The position numbers were made by a program, and so were the translations under genes. Below the pieces are notes generated by a model that had not been told where the DNA came from, searched no databases, and saw only the letters and a program-made list of their open reading frames with translations. 64,000 bases of DNA, taken from contig CAXSDP010000012.1 in assembly GCA_964235705.1 (NCBI GenBank), forward strand, positions 7,232 through 71,231, in the 5' to 3' direction. The stretch comes from RH-AL1 sp964235705. GTDB taxonomy: Bacteria > Pseudomonadota > Alphaproteobacteria > Rhizobiales > Beijerinckiaceae. Each line of letters begins with the position of its first letter. Within the stretch, counting starts at the first letter, position 1. This document shows, in pieces, positions 36,008-44,814 of the stretch.

Positions 36008-36202
36008 GTGCCATCATCAACCCGCGGATTTGCTTCGATGGATCGCGAAAAGCAACGCGAGATCGCCCGCAAGGGTGGCCAAAGCGTACCCAACGAGAAA
36101 CGCAGTTTCTCGCAGAACCATCAGCTCGCCTCGGAGGCAGGGCGCAAGGGTGGGACATCCTCGCACGGTCGGCGCGCTTCACAGGCGACGGCACAAGCTT
36201 GA
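36008..36202 (+). CDS. KGG-repeat stress-induced protein (small)
   Basis: A 64-residue hydrophilic protein. GTG at 36008 follows AAGGAG by 7 nt. It contains RGFASMDREKQREIARKGG and a second KGG after RSFSQNHQLASEAG, the pattern of the Con-10/GsiB-like KGG family found in general-stress-induced proteins. It is probably intrinsically disordered and may protect proteins or DNA during desiccation or starvation. It is convergent with a related, longer KGG gene at 36335. Confidence 0.85.
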   Translation: MPSSTRGFASMDREKQREIARKGGQSVPNEKRSFSQNHQLASEAGRKGGTSSHGRRASQATAQA

Positions 36203-36220
36203 CGGCCAATAGGGGCTGGT

Positions 36221-36252
36221 AGGGCGACGCCTCAGGTAAAAGGCATCGCCCT
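36221..36252. terminator. Stem-loop between convergent KGG genes
   Basis: AGGGCGACGCCT (36221-36232) pairs with AGGCATCGCCCT (36241-36252) with one mismatch around an 8-nt loop. There is no T-tract, so it may act with Rho or as a bidirectional barrier between the two convergent genes. Confidence 0.4.
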
Positions 36253-36334
36253 CGGGTTGGAGGTGGATACGATGACGGCGGTCATCCATCACTTCAGCCT
36301 CGATACGAATGATCCCCTTGGGAGAAGCCCGGCT

Positions 36335-36598
36335 TCAGCCATCCGTCTTCCGCGCGAACCCGTGCGAGGCATGACCGCCTTTACGGCCCGCTTCCGACGC
36401 TAGAGCGTGATTTTGCGAAAAGCTGCGTTTGTTCGGGTTGACGCTGTGTCCACCCTTCCGACCGGCGTGCGCCGCCAGCGAGTGATCCTGCGAGAAGCTC
36501 CTCTTCTCGTTCGGGACGCTCTCGCCGCCCTTGCGCGCGATGGCCCGCTGCTTCTCCGGATCCATCGAAGCGAAACCCCGAGTGGATGTCTTCTTCAT
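36335..36598 (-). CDS. KGG-repeat stress-induced protein (three repeats)
   Basis: An 87-residue hydrophilic protein with three KGG motifs: ARKGGESVPNEKRSFSQ, GRKGGHSVNPNKRSFSQ and GRKGGHASHG. The start at 36598 gives MKKTSTRGFASMD and has GGAAG upstream; an ATG at 36607 would add MEA. It is a paralogue of the plus-strand copy at 36008, with one extra repeat. The family is linked to general stress and sporulation-like survival; the position side by side suggests tail-to-tail duplication. Confidence 0.85.
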   Translation of the reverse strand: MKKTSTRGFASMDPEKQRAIARKGGESVPNEKRSFSQDHSLAAHAGRKGGHSVNPNKRSFSQNHALASEAGRKGGHASHGFARKTDG

Positions 36599-36794
36599 GG
36601 CTTCCATGGCAACCCGCTGTTGGCTGGAGTGTGAACCCTGGGCGAACAGCCGTCCAAAGCGCTTGGTTCCAGTTCGCTCGCGAGGACACGGCGGCGCTCG
36701 ATCGCGCGCCGCGCATGGTGCCGTTGCCGTCACCGCCCGCGTCGGTCGCTCGGGGACGTGCCGCGTCGCCCCATCGAAGGAGCGAACGATCGCG

Positions 36795-38102
36795 CTAGGA
36801 TGGTAGACGATCGCCCCTGGTCTCGACGGCCAGGGGGATGATCAGCAGGCCCACCGCGAAGGCCACCGCCGTCCAGGCGATCGGCGTGCCGATCGTGTGC
36901 GTCATGGCGACGAGCGCACTCAAGGCGAAGTTGACGCCGGCGCCGATGAACCGGCCGATCGATGTGGCGAAGGCGAACGCCGTCGCGCGCACCCGCGTCT
37001 CGTACTGCTCGGGTAGCCACAGGCTGAACACCGCGAAATTGCCACCGCCGAATCCCAGGAAGAAGAGGGTGACGATGAAGGGTACGAGCCCGTCCGGGCG
37101 GTAGAAGGCCCAGCCGAAGGCGGCGGGGATGGTCACGATCATGATGACGAAGTAGATGGCGAGCGCGACCTTGCGGCCGAGCGCCTCCGCGATCATCGGC
37201 AGGGCCAGACACCCCAGGATCGTCCCGACCGAGAGCACCGCGGTCGCGACCGAGACCATTTTGGCGGCTCCCGCGTCGTCCATCCCCGCCCGTTTCGCCA
37301 GCAGGCTAATGGCGGCCGGCTCGTAGACCGCGCCGGCCCATAGGCCGATGATGGCGATGGTGAGGAGCGCGGAATTGACGAGCGTGCGCTTCAAGTAGCG
37401 CGGCCCGAATATCTCCCTGAACGGACTGGAGCGCTTCGCCTCCGCCTCGTGATCGATCCAGCGCTTCGGCTCCTTGACGCCGAACAAGGTGAACAGCGCC
37501 ACGGCGACCGGCGCCAGACCGCACAGGAACATCGCCCGCCACCCGTAGTGGACACCGACGGTGTAGTTCAGCGCCGCCGCCACGAAGAACCCGGCGTAAT
37601 AACCCGTTTGCAGGAAGCCGGCCCCCATCTTCCGGCGATCCTCCGGCCAAGCTTCCGCGACGTAGGTGCCGGCCATCGCCCACTCACCGCCGATGCCGAT
37701 GCCGGCAAGGAAGCGGAACAGGGCGAGCTGCCACACCGAGTCGGCGTAGTAGGCGGCCCCGGTGAAGACGGCGTACATCAGGATGGTGCCGGCCAACGTC
37801 TTGGTGCGGCCGAACTTGTCGGCGATCGGCCCCCAGATGAAGGAGCAGCCCCAACCGACCAGGAAGATGGCGAACAGGATCGAACCGTAGCTGCCGATGT
37901 TCTGCGGGGTCGCGGCGATGCCGGACTTCGGCAGCAACTCGCTCAATGCCGGCCGCAGCACCAGCGCGTAGATGACGCTATCCATCCCGTCCAGCATCCA
38001 ACCGGCCCAGGCGCTCCAGAAGCCGATGATCTGCCCCCTATTGAGGGGTGTCCTCCTGTGCCCGCGCACATTCGGTTCCAGCAACGCCATCGTTCGGTCC
38101 AT
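36795..38102 (-). CDS. MFS metabolite:proton symporter (MHS/AAHS-like)
   Basis: A 435-residue inner-membrane transporter with 12 predicted helices. The loop 2-3 motif GPIADKFGRTKTL and the FRFLAGIGIGGEWAMAGTYV signature of sugar/organic-acid porters (metabolite:H+ symporters) are present, with EAWPEDRRKMGAGFLQTGYY in the following helices. Related transporters carry aromatic acids, dicarboxylates or sialic acid; the substrate here is unknown. The start is either 38102 or 38090 (MALLEPN). It is divergent from the outer-membrane protein gene, with 255 bp between them. Confidence 0.85.
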   Translation of the reverse strand: MDRTMALLEPNVRGHRRTPLNRGQIIGFWSAWAGWMLDGMDSVIYALVLRPALSELLPKSGIAATPQNIGSYGSILFAIFLVGWGCSFIWGPIADKFGRTKTLAGTILMYAVFTGAAYYADSVWQLALFRFLAGIGIGGEWAMAGTYVAEAWPEDRRKMGAGFLQTGYYAGFFVAAALNYTVGVHYGWRAMFLCGLAPVAVALFTLFGVKEPKRWIDHEAEAKRSSPFREIFGPRYLKRTLVNSALLTIAIIGLWAGAVYEPAAISLLAKRAGMDDAGAAKMVSVATAVLSVGTILGCLALPMIAEALGRKVALAIYFVIMIVTIPAAFGWAFYRPDGLVPFIVTLFFLGFGGGNFAVFSLWLPEQYETRVRATAFAFATSIGRFIGAGVNFALSALVAMTHTIGTPIAWTAVAFAVGLLIIPLAVETRGDRLPS

Positions 38103-38265
38103 CCCTGTCGCCGTTTCCCCGGCTTGCCGTGAGGATGCCGGTTACCGCCGAGCGTGACAAGGGCAAAAGGGTTCGGTGACGTCCCTCGCCATCCTCACGG
38201 ATGTTTCGGTTTGGCACAAGTGTAGGGGCAAGTAAGCCAGGGGTCGGCAAGGTTAAGAATCAAGC

Positions 38266-38280
38266 TTAAGTCGGCCTTAA
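38266..38280 (+). promoter_or_regulatory. CtrA-like binding site upstream of the outer-membrane protein
   Basis: TTAA (38266-38269), seven bases, TTAA (38277-38280) match the CtrA consensus TTAA-N7-TTAA(C) apart from the last C. A further TTAA lies at 38253-38256. The site is 78 bp before the outer-membrane protein start and may control it with the cell cycle. Confidence 0.4.
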
Positions 38281-38357
38281 AGAGTTGCTGCGATGGTCAA
38301 TGGCGAAGCGCATCGGGACGAGGGGGTTCGTCCGAGCGATCAAGGGGACCCTTCGCC

Positions 38358-39239
38358 ATGACCAAGATCAAGGCCCTATGCCTTGCCGGCTTCACGAGCC
38401 TCGCGGCCTCGACCGGTGCCGCCAGCGCCGCCGACCTCCTCCTGCCGCCACCGCCGCCGGTGCTGCCGCCCCCGCTGGTCCTCCCGGTCGGCGGCGGCTT
38501 CTACCTTCGGGGCGACGTCGGCGTCGGCATCAACGACCTGCGGACCCGCAACTCGACCTTCGACGAGACGGTCCCGGACGCCCATTTCGAGCAAAGCTCC
38601 ATCGACGATAGCCCCATCATCGACCTCGGTGTCGGTTATCGCTTCAACAACTACTTCCGTGCCGACGTCACGGGCGAGTACCGGGGTTCGACGAGCTTCA
38701 CCGCGAACCAGAGCTACAATGTCGGCGCCTTCGCCACCGACCAATACGGCAACCCACCCCCGAACGGCGCCCGCGCCTACGACTACTACAGCGCCCACGT
38801 CCGTTCCGTGGTCGGGCTCGTCAACGGCTACGTCGACGTTGGGACGTGGTACGGCGTCACCCCGTTCGTCGGTGCCGGCGTCGGCGTCGCCAACGTGGCC
38901 GTCAAGAACCTGACGGACATCAGCTACGGCAGCGGCGCCGCCGGCGGGGCGGGCAACGGCGGGGGCGGGTTCGCCTCCAACCACGATCAAACCAACTTCG
39001 CCTTCGCCCTCATGGCGGGCCTGGACTTCGCGGTGACGCCCAACGTCACCCTCGAACTCGGCTATAGGTACTTGAACCTCGGCAACGTGTCGTCGTCTCC
39101 GATCATCTGCAGCAGCGCGTCGTCATGCCCGAACGAGGTGCAGCACTACAGGCTGCAGTCCAACGACATCAGGCTCGGCTTCCGTTACACCTTCCTCGAC
39201 GCGGTCCCGCTGCGCGCGCCCGTCATCGCCAGGTATTGA
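38358..39239 (+). CDS. Omp25/31-like outer-membrane beta-barrel protein
   Basis: A 293-residue exported protein with a signal peptide cleaved near SAADL. A short polyproline stretch (LLLPPPPPVLPPPLVLP) follows, then alternating beta strands (GGFYLRGDVGVGIND, LGVGYRFNNYFRADVTGEYR, PFVGAGVGVANV, FALMAGLDFAV, LELGYRYLNLG) ending in a barrel-closing strand IRLGFRYTFLD. This is the pattern of 8-stranded Omp25/31-type porin-family proteins common in Rhizobiales. A Gly-rich loop is seen near residues 195-215. A CtrA-like site lies upstream. Its exact role (structural or adhesion) is unknown. Confidence 0.85.
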   Translation: MTKIKALCLAGFTSLAASTGAASAADLLLPPPPPVLPPPLVLPVGGGFYLRGDVGVGINDLRTRNSTFDETVPDAHFEQSSIDDSPIIDLGVGYRFNNYFRADVTGEYRGSTSFTANQSYNVGAFATDQYGNPPPNGARAYDYYSAHVRSVVGLVNGYVDVGTWYGVTPFVGAGVGVANVAVKNLTDISYGSGAAGGAGNGGGGFASNHDQTNFAFALMAGLDFAVTPNVTLELGYRYLNLGNVSSSPIICSSASSCPNEVQHYRLQSNDIRLGFRYTFLDAVPLRAPVIARY

Positions 39240-39375
39240 GGGGGCGCCAGACCGACCGATCGTCGGTCCCGCCGAACCACGTCCCATCAAGATGAAGCGA
39301 AGGGCGCGGACCTCGGTGCGCGCCCCTCCGCCACGATCATCGTCGCGCACGTGCCGAACCATGCCGTTGGCGGCT

Positions 39376-40658
39376 TCATACAAGCGTGCTGGCTTCGCGA
39401 TGGCCGGATTGCTTGTCATGGTCCGAAAGCCCACCGGTCCCGCTCAACGTATCCCCGGCGTCTTCCGTCCGGTCCACACCATCGATCATGTCGGAGAACG
39501 CCGTCAGCAACGTCGCGACGTAGGTGTGAACCGCGGCCTCCGAGAGGATATCGCGGGCGAACAGCGTTCCGGCCGACGCGACGTGTTCGAAGTAGCCGGG
39601 ATGGGCACGTTCGTGATCGATGGCCCGCACCACGTCCTGGTGCTCGAAGACGGGGATGTAATGGTAGCCGGCGATGAGGGCTGGCGAGTAGAACAGCGAA
39701 TATTGCTGGACGTACTTCAGGAGCGCACAATTGCTGGCCAGCGCGATCGCCATCCGGGAACAGGTGGCGCCGTTCCCATCAACCGAGATCACGAACTTCG
39801 CATCGAACGTTTCGTCCCAGCTCACGCGGCCTTGACCGAACCCCATCGCCCGCAGCCTGTCCTCCACCTCGGGAGTCTCGCATTGCACGATGCCCGGCAG
39901 CCGGAAATCGACCAGGGGATGATCCTTGAAGTACAGGGCCGCGCGGAGACGAGGGAAGCGGGCGCCCTCGACATCGTCCAAGCTGAGCTGGCCGCCACCG
40001 GTCGTCGATCCGGCGAAGGTTGCCCTGCAGGCCTTGGAATGGAATGGCTTGGCGTCATGGGGCGCCGACCGGAGATAGTCGAGCATGTGCAACTCGAAAT
40101 CCGGTAGGAGGATGTTCGCGCCGTTCACCTCCTTCTGGAACGAGAAGACGGGATACTCGACCTGATCGCCCGCTTCGTCGTCGACGTCCACCGCGATCGT
40201 GACGGGGCGCGCCGTCGGAGCGGTCCGGAGCGCACCCGTGATCATGTGATAGTACTTGTCCACCCTCTCCGCGTAGACGGGGATCTCGTCCGCTTTCGAA
40301 CGAACCGATACGTGTCCTCCATGGATGTCGAAGACGTAGATCGACGGGGAGATGGATCCGAGAGCGGTGACGTAATCCTCGTAACGCGCCTTCTCCACCC
40401 TTCGACGACGCCAAGGCGAGAGCTGGACGTCGGTCAAGAGGGTCGCCAAGTCCTTCAACGCGACACCTTCCACGCGCCCGGCTCCGCGCCGGCCGCATGC
40501 CGTTTCCCCGCCCAGTCGCCGAAGCGAGCGTTGAAGCGCTCGTCTTGACCGCCGTGGCGCGAGGGACGAGCGGATACGTCCTCCTCCCCGATCGCGACCC
40601 ATGTTCCGAAGGCAGCCTCGATCCCGGCGCAACCGAAGCCGAGCCGGTCACCAATCAT
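39376..40658 (-). CDS. CAP10-like glycosyltransferase (GT90); N-terminus apparently frameshifted
   Basis: The continuous frame from about 40473 (GTG) to 39376 (365 residues) carries GT90/CAP10 features: CRATFAGSTTGGG, FKDHPLVDFRLPGIV, FVISVDGNGATCSRMAIALA and YSPALIAGYHYIPVF. Family members are LPS- or capsule-modifying xylosyl/glucosyl transferases. An ATG at 40658 in another frame overlaps the upstream GT4 stop by 11 nt and reads 67 protein-like residues (MIGDRLGFGCAGIEAAFGTW ... GAWKVSR) before a TGA at 40455. A one-base correction near 40460 would join KVSR to LKDLATLLTDVQ. I therefore think the true gene starts at 40658 and is frame-broken, either by mutation or by sequencing error. Confidence 0.7.
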
Positions 40659-42768
40659 GCGCGGCCCTTACCTCGGCCAGCCGCGCCGCGTATCGGCGGC
40701 CGATCGCCTCGAGGCTGAAATCGCGACCGATCGCGGCGGCGGCGGCGGCACCTTTGGCCTTCGCTTCCGCCGGGTTCGCCACCATGTGCCTCATGGTCTT
40801 GGCCGCGACGTCGAGGTCGGGGTCGGCCCAATAGCTATCGCGCTCGCAGAATATGTACTCGTCCGGGCGCACGCTGGTGAGTGTGTAGTCGATCAGATAG
40901 GCCGTCTCCGGTCTGCAGAAATCCATGTTGCCGGAGTAGCCGGTGGCGATGACCGGCATGGCGAGCTGCATCGCCTCGATCATGCCGAAGCCCCAGCCTT
41001 CCGAGCGATGGAGCGACACGTAGCAGTCGCAGGATCGCTTCAAGGCGAGGAGGTCGCGGTACGCCAGCGTCTTGTTCATGACCACGATGCGAGGGTCGGT
41101 GCCCGTCAGGGCATCAATGCGCTTCCAAACCCGGAGTTGGTAGGGGTCCCCGACGCGGTGCCGGTTCTGGGTCTTGATGACCAGCCGGACAGGTTCCGTG
41201 CCGAGCGGAAAGGCTCGGCGAAACGCTTGGATCACGCCCAGCGGGTTCTTGCGCTCGATGAAGGAGAACGAGTCAAAGGTCGTGAGGAACACGAAAGGCC
41301 CCGTCTCCAGACCGATCAGGTCGCGCGACATGGGCGCGACATCGGGCAGGGCCTCCACCGCCATGCCGACGTTGATGACCGGCTTGTCGGTGACGCCGGC
41401 GTAGATCTCGCGATTGTACTCGGACGAGACCCAGATCTCGTCGAGGAGTTCCAGCGCCAGCCGGTGGCATTTGGGGATCTTGTTGAGCTCCCAGAAGAAG
41501 AAGCCGATGTTGTAGCTGTCCTCGAAGATCTCGCGCGCTTGGTAGGCGAAGGCGAGCGGCGCCGATTCGGCGTTGAGATGGATGAGGTTGATCGCCCGCC
41601 TGTTGCGATAGGCTTCGTAGTTCGTTGAAGAGGCGAACCCGACCGGGGCGGGGTTGTCCAGACCGAAGTCGATGACCGTCGGCCGCGTCCCCTCGCAACA
41701 CGTCAGCACGTCGACCGACAGTCGCATGGCTTGCCCTAGGCCCGACGCCTTGTATGCCGGCCCGATCACGGCCACGCCTTGCTCGATCGGCCCGATGGGT
41801 TGCGACGGGGGCTGGAAGCATTCGCCGGTATGGCCCGTCACGGGATCGCGCGTGGTGGCGGCGCTGGGCATGTCCAACGTGAGGCTCAGGCCATGCTGCC
41901 GCAACAGCGCGTCCCCGGTTAGGCGAAACGCCCTGGACTGCTCGCCCGCCGCGCCCATGCCGATCTCGTCCCCCGCGAAGCAGAAGCGGGCGAGCGCCTC
42001 GTCCAGCACGCTCCGATGGTCGGGCGTCTCGCGCAGGACGCGGCGCAGGAGTTCGCGCGGCAGGTATTTTAGGATGTGGGGATGGGTGAAACTGTAGACG
42101 ACGAGGTAGACGATATACGCCACGCGATCCTTGACCTGGTGCAAATCAAGGACGTGAAGCTCGCTGTGGGCCGCGAAGTATCCCAGCATGAAGACGTTCA
42201 TGGGGAATTCTTCGTTGACCCAGTCCGCCTCATCACGCAGCAGGGCGATCTGCTCCTTCGTCACGAGCCGATCGTCCAACTTGAAGCGCGGCGCGAAGTC
42301 GACGCACCACCAGTACACCGCCTCTCGCAATTGAACCGGGTTACGCAGGTCCATGGTCGGCGACAATTCGCGACCGACGAAATTGATCAAGGCCACCGAC
42401 ACGGCCGGCGAGGCGGCGGCCAATGGCGCCGGTTGGTTCAGGAACGCGACCTGGGTCCGGGACAGGGGTAGCGCGACGGCATTCTGGCGGTGCCGACCAT
42501 AGTCGACGATGTACCACAGCAATACGCCGAGCCGCTCCTGGAGTGTGCCGGCCATCTCATCGATCTGAGCGTCCCGCACGAGCCTGAAGCTCTCAAACTG
42601 CACGTACTTGGTGATGAGTCCTTCGGCATCGCGCTCAGGGTCCGCCGTCTCGAACAGGACAGCCGAGTTCGTCGATCTATCGGGATGCCAGTGACGGTCG
42701 AGGACGAGGTCGTGGGTCAAGCCAGCTCCCCGGAACGCGCTGAGACGGACTCGAGCACCGCGTCGCAC
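40648..42768 (-). CDS. Large GT4-type glycosyltransferase with an N-terminal helical domain
   Basis: A 706-residue cytoplasmic protein. Residues about 1-330 form an uncharacterised helical region (KYVQFESFRLVRDAQIDEM, HPHILKYLPRELLRRVL). The GT-B catalytic part follows: AVIGPAYKASGLGQAMRLSV for the N-lobe, and SLHRSEGWGFGMIEAMQLAM with the E-x7-E donor-site motif of GT4. The GTG at 42768 is used; a TTG at 42720 with GGGGAG upstream is equally plausible and overlaps a stop (TTGA). The downstream GT90 starts inside its last codons. It probably adds a sugar in surface-glycan assembly; donor and acceptor unknown. Confidence 0.8.
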   Translation of the reverse strand: MRRGARVRLSAFRGAGLTHDLVLDRHWHPDRSTNSAVLFETADPERDAEGLITKYVQFESFRLVRDAQIDEMAGTLQERLGVLLWYIVDYGRHRQNAVALPLSRTQVAFLNQPAPLAAASPAVSVALINFVGRELSPTMDLRNPVQLREAVYWWCVDFAPRFKLDDRLVTKEQIALLRDEADWVNEEFPMNVFMLGYFAAHSELHVLDLHQVKDRVAYIVYLVVYSFTHPHILKYLPRELLRRVLRETPDHRSVLDEALARFCFAGDEIGMGAAGEQSRAFRLTGDALLRQHGLSLTLDMPSAATTRDPVTGHTGECFQPPSQPIGPIEQGVAVIGPAYKASGLGQAMRLSVDVLTCCEGTRPTVIDFGLDNPAPVGFASSTNYEAYRNRRAINLIHLNAESAPLAFAYQAREIFEDSYNIGFFFWELNKIPKCHRLALELLDEIWVSSEYNREIYAGVTDKPVINVGMAVEALPDVAPMSRDLIGLETGPFVFLTTFDSFSFIERKNPLGVIQAFRRAFPLGTEPVRLVIKTQNRHRVGDPYQLRVWKRIDALTGTDPRIVVMNKTLAYRDLLALKRSCDCYVSLHRSEGWGFGMIEAMQLAMPVIATGYSGNMDFCRPETAYLIDYTLTSVRPDEYIFCERDSYWADPDLDVAAKTMRHMVANPAEAKAKGAAAAAAIGRDFSLEAIGRRYAARLAEVRAAHDW

Positions 42769-42905
42769 CCCTTCCCTTCGGATATCCGAGGCCGGCCATC
42801 GATGAACGCGGACTCCCGACGATCCCTGCGGCTCGCACGCATGGATGCCGATCCGGCTCGATGGGCTTTCGCGTGCGAACGCTCACGCCACGGCGACGAG
42901 GGCAT
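42717..42905 (-). other. Short ORF bridging two glycan genes, possible frame remnant
   Basis: A 62-residue frame from ATG 42905 overlaps the end of the GWA-domain gene by 23 nt and ends in a TGA that overlaps the TTG (42720) of the GT4 gene. Its C-terminal half (FIDGRPRISEGKG, CDAVLESVSARSGELA) is less Arg-rich than a random shadow frame. It could be a small coupled gene or the original N-terminus of the GT4 protein displaced by a frameshift. Confidence 0.3.
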
Positions 42906-43335
42906 GCGCCGCCTCCTGGACCTCGAAGGCGAGGTTCCGCATCAGGCTGACGTATCCTTCAGGCATGGGGGAGGACAGCATCATCGTTTCCGCGTCCAGG
43001 TCGATCACACCCCCATGCAGCAACACGCGGCATTCCGAGAAGCGGACGTGGACCGGCGCGATGGTTTTGATACCATCGGGGAAAGGCATGAAGAACCCAT
43101 GCCGTCCTTGTCCGATCCCACTTTCCACGAGGTCGGGGCGAAAGCCATCGGCGACGATGTGGGCTAGTCGCCGACCCGTCGCGTCGACCATCTCGACCCT
43201 CACGACGCGGTCCAGCGCGTCGGCGTCGGCGGCCCACCCGTGGACGCCGGCTTCGTCATACCGATCAACGTGGCCGATCCAGCGAGGGCGCGCTTGATCG
43301 GTGTCTCGTCGGTCTTGGGTGGATCCTTGATGCAT
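42883..43335 (-). CDS. Small protein with 'GWA' glycan-locus domain
   Basis: A 150-residue soluble protein. The ATG at 43335 follows GGAGGG by 7 nt, a strong site. Its core is a beta-sandwich-like module with VHGWAADADALDRVVRVEMV, ADGFRPDLVESGIGQGRHGF and FPDGIKTIAPV, seen in other alphaproteobacterial glycosyltransferase and glycan proteins, often fused to them. The N-terminus of the protein at 44811 carries a similar module. It lies between two glycosyltransferase genes on the same strand. I infer a carbohydrate-binding or scaffold role; there is no catalytic motif. It is separated by 126 bases from the upstream gene. Confidence 0.6.
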   Translation of the reverse strand: MHQGSTQDRRDTDQARPRWIGHVDRYDEAGVHGWAADADALDRVVRVEMVDATGRRLAHIVADGFRPDLVESGIGQGRHGFFMPFPDGIKTIAPVHVRFSECRVLLHGGVIDLDAETMMLSSPMPEGYVSLMRNLAFEVQEAAHALVAVA

Positions 43336-43461
43336 GACAGATCCCTCCGAAAAAGTGTCCGTACCTTCGCCCGCCGCGCTCGTCCCACCATTCATCGTGC
43401 GAGGACCATCGACCATGGCCCGACTTCCGAGCCCAAGCGGTTGGCGCGATGCCGTTCATGC

Positions 43462-44814
43462 TCAAGCGCGACGGGACACCACGTTGAACCACGAGCGCGC
43501 GCTCGCGTGCGATGGCGCCAGGTCGTCCTGCGCTTGGGACCTGCCAGGCGCGATGGCGCGAAGCCGTTCCGCGATGGCGGGTTGAAGGCGACTGAAGGAC
43601 ATGCGGTCATGAACCATCATGCGCGCCGCGTTCGATAAACGGTTGTAGGCGTCCTCCGTCAAGGCGTTCGCCTCCGTGAGCGCGGCGGTGACTTGACGCG
43701 CGTCGCAGATGTCCACGTTGTACGGCTTCCCGGCGACGCACCCCGCGAGGTGGGGATTCTCGTTCAGGACGCTGTTCGTCCCGATGATGACCGCGTCCGA
43801 AGGGTCGATGTAGTCGAGCATCGCGGTCGTGCGCGTCGTCACGGGCACGACGCCGCGCGCCATCGCCTCCAGCAAGGGCAGGTTCTGACCTTCGGCGATC
43901 GACGTGCAGAGATAGAAATCCGCGAGGTCGTAGAGCGCGCTCATCTCCTCGTCCGTCAGGAATTGATTGAAGACGATGATGTTGTCGTTCGCGAAGGAGG
44001 AGCCGGACGCCAGCTTGTTCACCATCACGTCGAGGACGACGAGATCGAGCGTGAAGCGCTCCGGCGACGTCAGGGCTTTGATGATCAGGATCGCGTCGCG
44101 GTTGTGCTGCTGGAAAGCATCAAAGCCGCGAACCATCGCATCGAGGTTCTTCCTGAAATCCTCGGGGTTGAAGATGGCGAGGTAAACCTTGCGGCCCTTC
44201 AACGATTGATCGGGACCAACGGCGGCGGCGAAGAGCGGCGTGTACTCGTCGCCGCGTCGACGGCCCCAATGCCCGAGGAAATTGACGTGAAAACTCTTGG
44301 TGTCAATGTGGCCGAGCCGCCGAAGGGCTTCGTCCTTACCGAGCGTGTTGGCCTCGTAGACCTCGATCGGCGCGGGAATGCAATGGACGTTCGTCAGTCC
44401 GTGCTCCTCGAGCACGCGCTTGGTGAAGGTGCAGGGGACCCAAACCTCGTCGCAAAGGCTCAGCATCTGCTTCTGGTTCAGGAACGGGTGCTCGTCTTCA
44501 CCGCATTTATCCTTGAGGACCGGAAATTCCCACGCGAAACAGACGATGTTGTATGCTTCCTTGAGGATCCTGATCTGCTCCGTCGAGCGAAAGATCATAT
44601 GCACGTAACGCCCCCGATACTGCGGAAGCGTCGTATATGAACGCGGCGAACTATAGTACTCCGGCATCATCACGAAATGCATGTCGATCGACATGTCCGC
44701 CATGCAGCGAACGAATTTCGCTTCGGCGAACCTGTAGGAATAATGGGGGGCCCCGAGGCTGTGTTTGTCGACCTGCTTGATGGCGCCAGAGTAGCAGATG
44801 GCATCCCTCATCAT
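43462..44814 (-). CDS. GT4-type glycosyltransferase
   Basis: A 450-residue GT-B enzyme. The N-lobe has GAPHYSYRFAEAKFVRCM and EVWVPCTFTKRVLEEHG; the C-lobe has FLCTSIAEGQNLPLLEAMARG-like sequence, with the E-x7-E motif in AEGQNLPLLEAM, and KALTSPERFTLDL before it. Two methionines start the protein, and ATG 44814 overlaps the previous stop as ATGA. It is part of the minus-strand set 48721-40648. The donor sugar is not predictable. Confidence 0.82.
   Translation of the reverse strand: MMRDAICYSGAIKQVDKHSLGAPHYSYRFAEAKFVRCMADMSIDMHFVMMPEYYSSPRSYTTLPQYRGRYVHMIFRSTEQIRILKEAYNIVCFAWEFPVLKDKCGEDEHPFLNQKQMLSLCDEVWVPCTFTKRVLEEHGLTNVHCIPAPIEVYEANTLGKDEALRRLGHIDTKSFHVNFLGHWGRRRGDEYTPLFAAAVGPDQSLKGRKVYLAIFNPEDFRKNLDAMVRGFDAFQQHNRDAILIIKALTSPERFTLDLVVLDVMVNKLASGSSFANDNIIVFNQFLTDEEMSALYDLADFYLCTSIAEGQNLPLLEAMARGVVPVTTRTTAMLDYIDPSDAVIIGTNSVLNENPHLAGCVAGKPYNVDICDARQVTAALTEANALTEDAYNRLSNAARMMVHDRMSFSRLQPAIAERLRAIAPGRSQAQDDLAPSHASARSWFNVVSRRA

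Noticed and set aside
39250..39268. GACCGAC/GTCGGTC hairpin behind the outer-membrane protein gene
   Set aside because: Seven-bp stem but no T-tract; too weak to call a terminator.
40455..40658. Programmed ribosomal frameshift in the GT90 gene
   Set aside because: No slippery heptamer or downstream stimulator at the junction; a simple indel is more likely.
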